Assembly: GCA_017643365.1 (NCBI GenBank)
Contig: JAEPNO010000005.1
Span: forward strand, 62,001 to 126,000
DNA: 64,000 nucleotides
Reading direction: 5' to 3'
Source of the DNA: Balneolaceae bacterium
Lineage (GTDB): Bacteria; Bacteroidota; Rhodothermia; Balneolales; Balneolaceae
A program made the translations under genes and the position numbers. The stretch's first letter is position 1, and the number at the start of each line of letters is the position of its first letter. The notes under the pieces were generated by a model. That model did not search any database. It was not told the origin of the DNA and saw only the letters and a list, made by a program, of their open reading frames with translations. This document shows, in pieces, positions 34,509 through 44,800 of this stretch.

Positions 34509-34632
34509 AGTTGTCTTTTTGTTTGATGAATTAATTTAGGTGCCAAAGATAGAAGAATTGTGATTGTAATACACTTTATAAAGGTTCTGTGTATATTCCA
34601 TGCTGTATTGATTAACAAGCATTTATATTACT

Positions 34633-36252
34633 TTGACGTTTAAAGATTTTGACTTAAATGAGTCGCTACAAATGGGGTTGCAAGACATTGGTTTTACCGA
34701 ACCTACACCCATTCAAGAAAAAAGCATACCACTAATTTTATCTGGGCAGGACGTTCTTGGTGCCGCCCAAACAGGTACCGGCAAAACCGGTGCATTCGTT
34801 ATTCCAATTCTCAATCAGATTTTATCTGAGCCTAAAGAAGGGACAAAAGCCTTGATTTTGTCGCCAACCAGAGAATTAGCTCAGCAAATTGATGAGCAGA
34901 TTTTTGCTCTTGGCTACCATACCGGATTGAGCTCATCTACCATTATTGGTGGCGAAGATTTTTCGAAACAGGCTGAGGCAATTCGTGCCGGTGTAGATCT
35001 TATTGTTGCTACACCAGGGCGTTTGATCGATCAAATGAAAGTGTTGGATGTGGATTTCAGCCATATCAAATATTTGATCTTAGATGAAGCCGATCGCATG
35101 TTGGATATGGGGTTTTTACCGGATGTGAATCACATCATCGATAAATTGCCTAAAGAGCGACAAACATTGTTGTTCTCAGCAACTATGCCCAAAGAGATTC
35201 AAAACTTGGCACAGAAGATTCAAAAGAATCCTGAGCTGATTAAAATCGCGATGTCTAAGCCATCGAATAGTGTTGCTCAACGTGCGTATCAAGTGGATGG
35301 GCGCGAGAAGTTGAAACTAACTCAGTTTTTACTCGATGAGCTGGAGTGGACTTCGTGCATCATTTTTACTGCCACTAAACGAGGTACCGATCAACTTGAA
35401 CGTTTGCTTTCCAAAAAAGGAATCAACGTTGCGAGTATCCATGGCGATCGCAGCCAAGATGAGCGAACTAAAGCACTAAACAGTTTCAAAAACGGTAAAG
35501 TGCCGATTATTGTAGCTACTGATGTGCTAGCGCGTGGTATTGATATCGCTGATGTATCGCTGATCATCAATTATGATGTGCCTCAAGCTGTAGATGATTA
35601 CATCCATAGAATTGGTAGGACCGGGAGATACGATAAATCCGGAATGGCGATTACTTTAGTTAGTAAAAAAGACTCCAAGCTTTTCAGACCTATAAAAGAT
35701 AAAGCCGGAAAAGATCTCGAAATTATTGATGGTGATGCACTTTTAAAATCAGGTAGTTCTGGTTCTGGCGATAATCAACCAAAAAAATCTTCAGAGAAAC
35801 TCAAAAGAAAACAGAAGCCTGAGGAAAAGACTGATTCAAAGACGGATGCACCTAAAGAAGAGTCGAAGGCTAAAAAAGCAGATTCCCAAGAAGTAAAGGC
35901 TCCGGATTTTTCGAATGTGAAATCGCTCGATGTATCGAAAAATGAAGAAGGGAACTATGTGTTTACCTTAAAAAATAAGCCGAGTACAGAAACTACATCG
36001 CAAGAAAAACCGGCTAAAGCTAAAACTGCGAAAAAAGAGTCTAAATCAGCTCCGAAAAAGCAAGCTGCAAAACAGGCTAAAGCGCCTTCAAAAAAGCAGG
36101 AAAAGCAGCCTAGAGGAAGTAAAGAAAGTCGAGCTCCTAAAAAGAAAATCGAAATTAAAAAAATCGATAAGGCTGCCGAACGTAATAAAAAGGCTCATAA
36201 ACCTGCGAAAGGTATTTGGGGCTTGATTAAAAGCTTTCTTCCAAAATTTTAG
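34633..36252 (+). CDS. DEAD-box RNA helicase
   Basis: A 539-residue ATP-dependent RNA helicase of the RhlE type. The Q motif is GFTEPTPIQ, motif I AQTGTGKT, Ia PTRELAQQ, motif II DEAD, motif III SAT, motif VI HRIGRTGR. The start is a TTG (TTG ACG TTT AAA): it places the conserved Phe upstream of the Q motif, whereas the next ATG (34672) would lose it. Residues from about 370 on are a low-complexity Lys/Glu/Ala tail typical for RNA binding. Likely roles are ribosome assembly or mRNA turnover, especially in the cold. Confidence 0.94.
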   Translation: MTFKDFDLNESLQMGLQDIGFTEPTPIQEKSIPLILSGQDVLGAAQTGTGKTGAFVIPILNQILSEPKEGTKALILSPTRELAQQIDEQIFALGYHTGLSSSTIIGGEDFSKQAEAIRAGVDLIVATPGRLIDQMKVLDVDFSHIKYLILDEADRMLDMGFLPDVNHIIDKLPKERQTLLFSATMPKEIQNLAQKIQKNPELIKIAMSKPSNSVAQRAYQVDGREKLKLTQFLLDELEWTSCIIFTATKRGTDQLERLLSKKGINVASIHGDRSQDERTKALNSFKNGKVPIIVATDVLARGIDIADVSLIINYDVPQAVDDYIHRIGRTGRYDKSGMAITLVSKKDSKLFRPIKDKAGKDLEIIDGDALLKSGSSGSGDNQPKKSSEKLKRKQKPEEKTDSKTDAPKEESKAKKADSQEVKAPDFSNVKSLDVSKNEEGNYVFTLKNKPSTETTSQEKPAKAKTAKKESKSAPKKQAAKQAKAPSKKQEKQPRGSKESRAPKKKIEIKKIDKAAERNKKAHKPAKGIWGLIKSFLPKF

Positions 36253-36317
36253 TATTGATTTAACAGCGATTTAATCTTTACATAAATTCAAACTTACATT
36301 TTCAGTAAAAAATAGTT

Positions 36318-37496
36318 ATGCGTTTTTTTCTTTCAATCATCTTCTTGGCTTTAATTTTATCAACAACTTCGGTTGCACAGGAATTAAAAACGGATACGAT
36401 TTCTGTTCAGGTTCCATCTAAGGAAGCACCAGCAAAATATCCTTTAGTTGAAGATGGCCCGATCAAAAACGTGATTTTTATTATCGGTGATGGAACCGGG
36501 TTAGCTCAGCTATATTCCGGTCAACTTAATTTGGTTGGAAAAGACGGTCGTTTGCACGTTCAAAGAATGCCGGTATCTGGTATTGTTAATACGCATGCTG
36601 CAAATCGCTTAATAACTGATTCGGCTGCCGGTGCAACCGCTTATTCTTGTGGTGCTAAAACTAATAATGGTATGATTGGCTACCTACCAAACGGTGAGCA
36701 CTGCAAAACAGCGCTTGAATTAGCCCAAGATCAGGGTAAAAGCACTGGATTGGTGGCAACATCAACCATAACACATGCAACACCTGCGAGTTATGCTGCC
36801 CACATCGATTCGAGAGCTAAACAAGCAGAAATTGCGGCTCAATATCTAAACTCAGGTGTGGATGTATTTCTGGGTGGAGGAAAAGAGTTTTTTATCCCAC
36901 AAAGTGAGGAGGGAAGTAGACGTGAAGACGATCGCAACTTGATTGATGAATTTACTTCAAATGGATATGCATTTGTGGATGACGCGACTACTCTGAAAAG
37001 TGAAAATAGCGATCATTTACTCGGTTTATTTTCACTAGCAGGGATGCCATCAGAGACTAGAACGCCAACTTTAGCTGAAATGTCTACCAAAGCAATTGAT
37101 GTACTTTCTAAGAACGACAATGGATTCTTTCTGATGATTGAAGGTTCGCAAATTGATTGGGCCGGACATGAGAACAACTCTGATTATGCAATGCGCGAAG
37201 TTGCTGATTTTGACGCCATGATAGAGGCAGTAATTAAATTTGCAATGGAAGATGGCGAAACGTTGGTTGTAGTTACCGCTGATCACGAAACCGGTGGAAT
37301 GACCTTACAATCTAGCGCAAACGAAAACGAAATGACCATTGCATGGACCACTGGTTACCACACCGGAATTCCGGTTCCATTAATGGCTTTTGGACCGCAT
37401 GCCATCGAATTTACAGGCTGGCACGACAACACCGAAATTGGAAAGTTGGTGGCTCGTTTAGCCGGTCTTGGGACTCTCCCTCAGATCATCGAATAA
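36318..37496 (+). CDS. secreted alkaline phosphatase
   Basis: A 392-residue phosphatase with a signal peptide (MRFFLSIIFLALILSTTSVAQ). The metal-binding Asp is in FIIGDGTG (Asp58), the phosphorylated Ser is Ser102 in LITDSAAGATAYSCG, and the C-terminal metal ligands lie in VTADHETGGM and the His of GYHTGIPVPL. It releases phosphate from monoesters in the periplasm. Its stop overlaps the convergent sialidase-like gene by 11 nt. No pho box can be assigned by eye. Confidence 0.94.
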   Translation: MRFFLSIIFLALILSTTSVAQELKTDTISVQVPSKEAPAKYPLVEDGPIKNVIFIIGDGTGLAQLYSGQLNLVGKDGRLHVQRMPVSGIVNTHAANRLITDSAAGATAYSCGAKTNNGMIGYLPNGEHCKTALELAQDQGKSTGLVATSTITHATPASYAAHIDSRAKQAEIAAQYLNSGVDVFLGGGKEFFIPQSEEGSRREDDRNLIDEFTSNGYAFVDDATTLKSENSDHLLGLFSLAGMPSETRTPTLAEMSTKAIDVLSKNDNGFFLMIEGSQIDWAGHENNSDYAMREVADFDAMIEAVIKFAMEDGETLVVVTADHETGGMTLQSSANENEMTIAWTTGYHTGIPVPLMAFGPHAIEFTGWHDNTEIGKLVARLAGLGTLPQIIE

Positions 37497-38703
37497 GTTT
37501 GGTTCGGATTCTGGGCTGATCTTCAGAAACATCAGTCCAGGCCACAATTTTTGTATCACCGATAAGAGTTAATTGTGGAAAACCGCCACTGCGTGAAGGA
37601 GATACTTCGTTCACAACATGCATGGATAGTTGATTTCCGGCCTCATCAAAAGAAGCGAGCTTTAACACAGCGGTATCTTCTACTCTGCTCATCCAACTTA
37701 CCCAAATGTTATTGTCGGGGGTAATGGTTACATCTACACGACCTAATGGTTTTTCGGATTCGAGCACCTTGGTTTCTAACCAGTTATTGCCACCATCTGT
37801 TGAAGTTCGAAGTTTTACTTTGGCAATGTCATCAGCACCGGTAAACCAGGCTAATGCAACTAAATCATCGTTTGAGGCTAATTGAGGTCCATTTACCGGG
37901 CAAGCGTTTATCTGCCAGTTGTCGTTGCTAATATTTTGTGGTTCCGACCACTCACCAGTTTCGATATCCATCTTAGCGATATAAATATCGCGTATTTCAT
38001 CAGCTGTTCGATTTCTATATGCTGCAATTAAGTTATTTCCGGATTGCGCGAGCGTAGTACCACAACATTCGCATACCGAGTTATCAATCACCATTTCCTC
38101 GATGGGTTGATCTGAGCCAATTTTTGCACCACGTAGCGTCATTGCTTGATCGAGAGTCGAACCATGATCACCTGATTCGGAACCGTGTCCACCCGTCATA
38201 TTTCTTCCATCCAGCCAAATGGCGTAAAAAGCTTCATCCGACATAGGAAGCATACTCACAAATCCGTGCTCTGTTGGGGTATTGTCGGAATGGGGGATCA
38301 CTGGATCAGCAAACTCATTATTTCTAAACTGCGAAATTGTGACATCGTAAGAATAAGTTCCTCCCGGCTTTTTCTGTAACCAATGCGATGCCAGAGGTTC
38401 ACCATTCGAAGCAATAATGGAAGGGAAATCTGCCCAGTTTACAAACCAAGCATCAGATGCTGAAATTAGAGATGGTCTCGACCATTGTTCGTTTTCGTAC
38501 TTAGAGTAGTACAAAGTGGTGGTATCGTTGGTGGTCACCATCCAGCTCATAAAAACTGCACCGGTATTATCTGTATATAACCGAGGATATTTACCTTGTT
38601 CGTTGGCCGGATTCTCAATTTCTGTTATGGTTACAGATTCGGTACAATTTAGAAGGAAAAAGCTAATCAGTAGGGTGTACAGGAGTGTTTGCGATCTGTT
38701 CAT
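37486..38703 (-). CDS. sialidase-like (BNR-repeat) lipoprotein
   Basis: A 405-residue lipoprotein (MNRSQTLLYTLLISFFLLNC) with a six-bladed propeller resembling exo-alpha-sialidase-like proteins. Repeated strands such as LRTSTDGGNNW carry the Asp-box (S-x-D-x-G-x-x-W). A Cys-rich segment VCECCGTTLAQ lies mid-protein; it is a feature of this Bacteroidetes subgroup as I recall. Whether it is a true sialidase is unclear because an Arg triad cannot be confirmed. A frame opens at 38748, but the ATG at 38703 begins the lipoprotein signal. It overlaps the membrane protein gene upstream by 41 nt. Confidence 0.72.
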   Translation of the reverse strand: MNRSQTLLYTLLISFFLLNCTESVTITEIENPANEQGKYPRLYTDNTGAVFMSWMVTTNDTTTLYYSKYENEQWSRPSLISASDAWFVNWADFPSIIASNGEPLASHWLQKKPGGTYSYDVTISQFRNNEFADPVIPHSDNTPTEHGFVSMLPMSDEAFYAIWLDGRNMTGGHGSESGDHGSTLDQAMTLRGAKIGSDQPIEEMVIDNSVCECCGTTLAQSGNNLIAAYRNRTADEIRDIYIAKMDIETGEWSEPQNISNDNWQINACPVNGPQLASNDDLVALAWFTGADDIAKVKLRTSTDGGNNWLETKVLESEKPLGRVDVTITPDNNIWVSWMSRVEDTAVLKLASFDEAGNQLSMHVVNEVSPSRSGGFPQLTLIGDTKIVAWTDVSEDQPRIRTKLIR

Positions 38704-39076
38704 CAATTTTTTGTTTGGTGAAATAGGCAAGCAACAAAGCAATTGCATGCATTAAAATTAAGATTAAACTAAACGATAGTTCCGGATCCGGATTGGCAAA
38801 ATACTCACTGATTCGCCAAGTGAACATCAATAAAAGTAAAACTACGAAATTAATAGGATGTGCCGAATTCATGATAGTTGCGTTAAGCATGCCTGCAATC
38901 CAGCTGGAAATTAAAATGGCAACTGCAAAAATGGCTATCCATTGCCAACCCGGTAATGAAGCTGTTCCGTAAAATGTGAATTCTGTTTGTTGATAAATGA
39001 TGATCACAATCCGAACAAAAAGTTCAAAAAAAACAGCAAATAAAAAGGTTCCAAACAGCGTGATTATTCGTTTCAA
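38663..39076 (-). CDS. hypothetical four-helix membrane protein
   Basis: A 137-residue protein with four predicted membrane helices (about 5-27, 45-67, 75-90, 100-119) and a charged C-terminal tail (KQKIDEQIANTPVHPTD). No family is recognised. Its end overlaps the start of the sialidase-like lipoprotein gene by 41 nt, so the two are likely co-transcribed and the downstream start is coupled. Confidence 0.65.
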   Translation of the reverse strand: MKRIITLFGTFLFAVFFELFVRIVIIIYQQTEFTFYGTASLPGWQWIAIFAVAILISSWIAGMLNATIMNSAHPINFVVLLLLMFTWRISEYFANPDPELSFSLILILMHAIALLLAYFTKQKIDEQIANTPVHPTD

Positions 39077-39163
39077 TAAATTCTTTTCACTTTTTTAAAG
39101 GTTTGTGATAGTCAAACCTAAATAGGACTGATTTCTTTCTTATTTTAAGCGAAATATACTGCT

Positions 39164-39655
39164 ATGCGATCACTAGTTATAATTCTTTTTGTCTTTTTAC
39201 CTTTTACCTCAATAAACGCTCAGGACGAAGTTGTTCGACTTTCGGAACCGGTAGTTCAAACAGAAGCTTTCGAGACATTTGGGTCGGCACTAGAGCTTGA
39301 TGAGAAGGCGGAGATTGTATCATTAGATAAAGCCATCGAAACAATAGGAAGTGAGGGAGAGGTATTCATCAAAGCAACCATCAAACAGGTTTGTGCAAAA
39401 AAAGGATGCTTCTTTATCGCAGAGGGAGAAAAATCAGAAGCACGAGTTACTTTCGTGGATTATTCATTTTTCATCCCCACAAACTCAACCGGTAAAGAGG
39501 TAGTGTTTCGAGGAAATATCGAAGAGAAGGTATTATCAACCGATCAGGCAAAACATTACGCCGAAGATGCCGGTGAAGACCCGGATCAAATCACCGAAGA
39601 GCAAAAAGAATATGCTATCGTAGCGAGCAGCATTCGCATTCCAAAAACAAAATAA
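39164..39655 (+). CDS. DUF4920 domain periplasmic protein
   Basis: A 163-residue exported protein with a signal peptide (MRSLVIILFVFLPFTSINAQ). The core resembles DUF4920: FGSALELDEKAEIVSLDKAI, then GEVFIKATIKQVCAKKGCFF with two Cys (VCAKKGCF), and a C-terminal IVASSIRIPK. The paired Cys suggests a metal or redox site, but no function is known for the family. It precedes the HQxxH protein gene by 3 bases, so the two share a transcript. Confidence 0.75.
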   Translation: MRSLVIILFVFLPFTSINAQDEVVRLSEPVVQTEAFETFGSALELDEKAEIVSLDKAIETIGSEGEVFIKATIKQVCAKKGCFFIAEGEKSEARVTFVDYSFFIPTNSTGKEVVFRGNIEEKVLSTDQAKHYAEDAGEDPDQITEEQKEYAIVASSIRIPKTK

Positions 39656-39658
39656 TTT

Positions 39659-40150
39659 ATGCCAGAGAACGATTTTTTAGCACCAGAAGAGACTACATCA
39701 AGCGATAAACAATTAATGGAATCGCCCGAAATTGAGGCGATCGCGCAGAAAGTAACCAAGGACTACAAAATGGAGTTTGGTCCTGCAGAAATTGGCTATT
39801 TTTTAGTGTATCCACACATCAGCAAGCAAAAAGCGGCGAAATGCATGAAAGCTACCCGCGAAGTAAAGTACTACTCGGGCAACGATTACCTGATTGAAGT
39901 ATCGGGCGAGCTGTGGGATATGTTGGATACCAAAACCAAGGAGATGATGATTTATCATCAGCTGCTGCATCTTGATCCTACTTTTAAATCGAAAACGCAG
40001 GAATGGAAGATGAACTTGCGTAAACCAGACTTCGCCGATTTTTACGAAATCAATGATAAGTTCGGCAACGAATGGTACAAAACCATTCAGGCTACGGCGT
40101 CATCTCTGTACGATTTAGATCCTAAGCAGGAAAGCAAAGTTTCGTTGTAA
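39659..40150 (+). CDS. putative metallopeptidase-like protein with HQxxH
   Basis: A 163-residue soluble protein resembling the small putative phage metallopeptidase family: a GPAEIGYFLVYPHISKQKAAKC region, then EVSGELWDMLDTKTKEMMIYHQLLHLD. In related proteins the second motif is HExxH; here it reads HQLLH (codons CAT CAG CTG CTG CAT), so the catalytic Glu is replaced by Gln. That could leave metal binding but remove hydrolysis. Family assignment is tentative. It follows the DUF4920 gene closely and ends where the SUI1 gene ends. Confidence 0.6.
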   Translation: MPENDFLAPEETTSSDKQLMESPEIEAIAQKVTKDYKMEFGPAEIGYFLVYPHISKQKAAKCMKATREVKYYSGNDYLIEVSGELWDMLDTKTKEMMIYHQLLHLDPTFKSKTQEWKMNLRKPDFADFYEINDKFGNEWYKTIQATASSLYDLDPKQESKVSL

Positions 40151-40375
40151 TTACTGAACGGTAAAACCTTCAGTTTCCAGAATTTTTGACACTTTGGGAA
40201 GGTGGTTGCCTTGAATTTCAATCACTTTCCCTTTGATTGTCCCTCCGGTGCCCAACTGTGATTTAATTTTCTTTGTAAGCTTTTCAATCACTTGTGGATT
40301 GTGAGTAATCCCTCTTATAACGGTTACTTGTTTACCGCGTCTGCCACCGGTTTCCAGCGTTACTTTAACTTTCAT
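40151..40375 (-). CDS. SUI1/eIF1-like translation factor (YciH family)
   Basis: A 74-residue member of the SUI1/YciH family: KVKVTLETGGRRGKQVTVIRG, then IKSQLGTGGTIKGKVIEIQGNH and KILETEGF. Such proteins resemble eukaryotic eIF1 and bind the small ribosomal subunit; the bacterial role is incompletely known. The protein is only the core domain, with no N-terminal extension. It lies 4 bases after the MATE transporter gene. Confidence 0.9.
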   Translation of the reverse strand: MKVKVTLETGGRRGKQVTVIRGITHNPQVIEKLTKKIKSQLGTGGTIKGKVIEIQGNHLPKVSKILETEGFTVQ

Positions 40376-40379
40376 TTAA

Positions 40380-41783
40380 TTAAACATCTATTTTTTTCCA
40401 TTTTCCTTGCCGGAAGATAACAAAGCCTATCACCCCAAGTAAACTTTCGGCCACAACGATTGCATAAAATACGCCGTCTTGTTTCAGCCCGAATTCCATG
40501 GCCAAAACATAGGCGAGGGGGATTTCAATCATCCAAAAACATATAAAGTTGATAATCGTTGGGGTAGTGGTATCACCGGCTCCGTTAAACGCCTGGATGA
40601 TAATCATACCAAAAGCGTAGGCTACATATCCATAACTGATAATCCGAAGACATTGTGCTCCAATTCGGATGATCTCGGGATCTTTTGAGAAAAGAGCGAT
40701 CAGAGAATCAGCGAAAATATAAAAGGTAATACCAACCATTGATAAGAATATCATGTTCACTATAGCGGTAGTCCAGACAGATTTTTCAGCACGATCGGGT
40801 TTTTTAGCGCCAAGATTTTGCCCAACTAAAGTAGCAGCGGCGTTACTCATTCCCCATGATGGAAGTATCGAAAAGATGAAAATTCGGATGGCAATGGTGT
40901 AGCCGGCAACAGTAATACTGCCAAATTCAGCTAAAATACGAACCAAGCCAATCCAACTGGATGTTGCAATTATAAACTGACCGATGCCACCTAAACTGAG
41001 CCTGATCAACCGTTTCATGATGTCCCATTGAACAACCAATGTTTCTTTGATGATGGTGATTCGAGTTTGATTTTTTGAGAGTAAATAAAGCTGATATAGT
41101 ACTCCGATTCCGCGTCCAATAAATGTGGCTATTGCTGCACCTTTAATTCCAAAACCGGGAATAAACCCGATTCCAAAAATGAGAATGGGGTCCAGAATGA
41201 TGTTCAACCCATTGGCTAACCATAGTACCCGCATAGAAATGGCGGCATCACCGGCACCTCGGAAAATTGCGTTTATCACAAATAGTAGCATAATTACCAC
41301 GTTTCCACCTATCATGATGGTGGTGTAGCTATACATCGTTTCTACGATAATCGGCTCTGCGCCCATTAGTCGAAGTAAATCTTTTGCGTAGAAAATGCCA
41401 AGCAAACTGATAGGGAGTGAAACCAGAAATCCAACAATGATAGCTTGTACTGCCGACTTAGCCGCTCCAATTTTATCCTTTTCACCAATTCGACGGGCAA
41501 CCATGGCTGTTGTACCCATCGAAAGTCCGATACCAATTGCATAAACGATGGTTATCAACGACTCGGTGATTCCAACTGTAGCTACGGCATCGGCGCCCAA
41601 TCGCGAAACGAAAAAGATATCGACGATGGCAAACACCGATTCCATGGCCATTTCCAAAACCATTGGAATGGACAGGAGCAAGATGGCACGACCTAATCTA
41701 CCTTCGGTAAAATCCTGATCGTTGCCGGCAATTGAGGCTTTGATATCTGCCCAAAGAGTGGGTTCTGTGTTAGAGATAGGCAA
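40380..41783 (-). CDS. MATE family efflux transporter
   Basis: A 467-residue membrane protein with twelve predicted helices and the two-fold repeat of MATE exporters. Family signatures are GRAILLLSIPMVLEMAMESVFAIVDIFFVSRLG at the start, VATVGITESL, and in the second half ATLVGQNLGAKKP. MATE proteins expel drugs or metabolites against a Na+ or H+ gradient. Substrate is unknown. SUI1 follows directly. Confidence 0.93.
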   Translation of the reverse strand: MPISNTEPTLWADIKASIAGNDQDFTEGRLGRAILLLSIPMVLEMAMESVFAIVDIFFVSRLGADAVATVGITESLITIVYAIGIGLSMGTTAMVARRIGEKDKIGAAKSAVQAIIVGFLVSLPISLLGIFYAKDLLRLMGAEPIIVETMYSYTTIMIGGNVVIMLLFVINAIFRGAGDAAISMRVLWLANGLNIILDPILIFGIGFIPGFGIKGAAIATFIGRGIGVLYQLYLLSKNQTRITIIKETLVVQWDIMKRLIRLSLGGIGQFIIATSSWIGLVRILAEFGSITVAGYTIAIRIFIFSILPSWGMSNAAATLVGQNLGAKKPDRAEKSVWTTAIVNMIFLSMVGITFYIFADSLIALFSKDPEIIRIGAQCLRIISYGYVAYAFGMIIIQAFNGAGDTTTPTIINFICFWMIEIPLAYVLAMEFGLKQDGVFYAIVVAESLLGVIGFVIFRQGKWKKIDV

Positions 41784-41825
41784 TTGAATTGTTTTCTAGA
41801 TAGTACAGATAAAACTTAAAACAAA

Positions 41826-41855
41826 AAAAGTGCTGACGGTTTGGCCAGCACTTTT
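41826..41855 (-). terminator. terminator of the Ig-repeat lipoprotein gene
   Basis: AAAAGTGCTG and CAGCACTTTT form a strong stem, with T runs on both strands. It ends the 1172-residue protein gene and lies upstream of the MATE gene. Confidence 0.85.
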
Positions 41856-41875
41856 CTTCATGATAAAATAACTAG

Positions 41876-44800
41876 TTAGAAAGTTTTGCGGCGAGTACCA
41901 TTGATTGGAGTTAAGGAAGTTTCGTTACCCGAAGGTGTAACTACGGTAATGCTAATCGATAGGTCGGCGGGTTCGCTAGAATCGTCATCAATATCTCTTA
42001 TCGAGAAAGTGAATTCTGTAGAACCAGGTCCTGGAAAGATATAATTACCTAGAGTAAGATTAACATCTCCGGTTAATTCAATTCCGGTACCAGCGTCAAC
42101 AGTAATCGTGGTTCCTGCCGCCATTGGGTTACCATTTAAATCGGTAACTGTGTATGTAAACGTATCTCCACCACCCGGTTGTAGATCAAACGTGGTTGGG
42201 TCTGCTGTGATAGTAGCTGAAGAGGTAGAGAATACTACGTTAACCGATTGTTCAATCAATTCGTTGTCTTTGTTTACCGTAGATGCAGTGATAGTAGCCA
42301 GACCGTCGCGTGGGAATGGAGTACCATCTACAGTTTCGGTATCACTTGGTCTACGAGCACCCGATATCAATTGAACCGAAGCAAAGCCTTGGTTATTGGT
42401 GTTACCCTGAGCTGAGCCTTCGATAATTCCACCTGTGGTGCTAAAATAAACTGCCGTACCCGGTTTAACCGGATTACTGAATTCATCACCAAGTATTGCT
42501 GTAATCTGGTTGGTATTCCCATTTATACTATAGCCCTCGAAGTTGTATTTATCCGGTGCAAGGCTAAAATGGTCTGCATCAGGAAAACCACCATGGATAG
42601 TAACAGCCACAGGCTGAGAGCGAATGGTTAAGCCGATATCTTCACGAACGATTTCTGCTTGAACCTGAACAACACCCGACTTGGTACCTGAGTAAAGATT
42701 GGTTGTAACTCTACCCGATGCATTTGTAGAACTGGTTTCCGGAAGTAAGCCTTCGCCACCGTCTGGACCAACCAAAATGCTGAAGTTTACATCAATTTGA
42801 TTATCAAGGTCTAGGTTTCTACCGGCACTATCTTGCACCTGGAATGTGAAGGTACTATTTACTGTACCACCGGTTCCTTGAATGTTTATCACGTCCTCTG
42901 ATACGCTACTTAGTATGATAGTAGCTGCACCGGAAGGAGGTCCGCTTACACCATCCTCAGTACTACTACCTCGTATTTCGTCGTAGGTGGTTGTAAAATT
43001 ACTCGGAGTCTCAACAGATATTGTAATAATAATCACGTCATCAGCTCCGCCAATATCTTCTACCGTGATTTCAAAATCTGTAGTTCCATCACCGGCATCC
43101 ATATCGTTTCCTAATACCACAAAGTCATCACCGGTAATATTTACTGAACCTTCAGCAGTTGCTCGGATGAGTGTTCCCGTTGGCATTGGGCCACCGTTTT
43201 GATTTGTAACCGTAAATGGAATGGTAACTTGTCCGCCGGCATCCAAGCTGAATTCATTTACATTTGAATTGATGATAGCTTCACTGTCGCTACACGTAAA
43301 TTCTAAGTCTCTGGAAATTGGATTTCCATCTTGATCGGTTGTAGCAGCAGTTACTGTACCTCTGCCGGCATCGCCTGAACCGTCTAAACCAATACAACGT
43401 AACCACACTGGAGTACTGCCATTTATAAGAGCTTCTCCATCAGCATTAGTGAAAGCAGAACCTGCAACTGTACCTAAATCTGTAGAAAAATAAACAGCTG
43501 TACCTGGTTTAACGGCATTACCAAACTGATCAGTTAGGGTAACTGCTATCGTTTCTTCTTGCCCAACTTCAAGGTTTCTGTTCTCTAGAAAAACATCCAC
43601 ACCTTCCTCAACCGGGAAGCCTCCGAAGATGGTTAATGCTATCGGTTTGGAACGTATTGTAAGACCAACATCGTCGCGAACAATTTCAGCCTGAATTTGA
43701 ACTACACCGGCTGCATTGCCTGAATAGAAATTAGTACTGGCTCTACCGGATGCATCAGTCGACACTGTTTCGGGTAGTAATCCTTCGCCGCCGCCCGGAC
43801 CAGATAGTACGCTAAAATTAACCGTTACTTGATTGTTGATATCTACGCTACGTCCGGATGAATCCTGTACCTGAAAGGTAAGAACCGAGTTCACAATTCC
43901 ACCGGTTTCACTGATATTCAATTCCGTTTCTGATATTGAATCAAGAATTATAGCGGCGGCACCTTCTGATGGGCCGGAGATCTCGCCACCGGATGAATTC
44001 CCTACGATATTAAATGTAGTGATGAAGCCGGAAGGGGAGGTTACAGTTACAGGAACTAGCAACTCGTTGGTTTGGCTTCCAAAATACTCTAAAACAAACT
44101 CAAACTCTGTTTTACCAGGGCCTGCGGAGGTAGCATTTGGAATAGCCACAGCCGTATTTCCTGTTAAATCATAACTGGCATCGTTATCTATAACACGAAG
44201 TTGAGTTCCTTGTGCCATTGGGCGACCAGAAACATCGGTTACAGTAACTGTAAAGCTTTGAGTTCCGCCCGGCTCAACAGCAAAAGTAGGAGGACTAACT
44301 ACAATTAATGCTTCACTATTCGAGCATACAACATCTAAATTTTGGGTAATCTGTTGGTTATTTTCGTCAACGGTAGTTGCAGTAATTACACCTGATCCGA
44401 AGTTTCCATCACACCAAAAACGCACAGTAACTTCACCGTCTTGATTACTTTGATTGTCTTGAGAGCCTTCGATGGACCCGATTGAAGTTGTAAAGTAAAC
44501 CGCAGTTCCCGGCTTTACAGGGTTATTAAATCGATCTACAAGTTTAGCTGTGATTTCGGTTTCCTGAGAAGAACTGGATTCGATATTGGTTCGATCTGAG
44601 GTTAAGTAAAAACCATCTTGAGTCGGAAATCCACCATGAATTGTTATGGCAACCGGTGAGGATTGAATGGTTAAATTTACATCTTCGCGTATAATTTCAG
44701 CTTGAATCTGAACAACCCCGGCTAAGTTTCCGGCAAATAAACTTGAAGTAGCTCTACCGGCTGCATTTGTTCTAACTGAAGTAGGAAGAATTCCTTCGCC

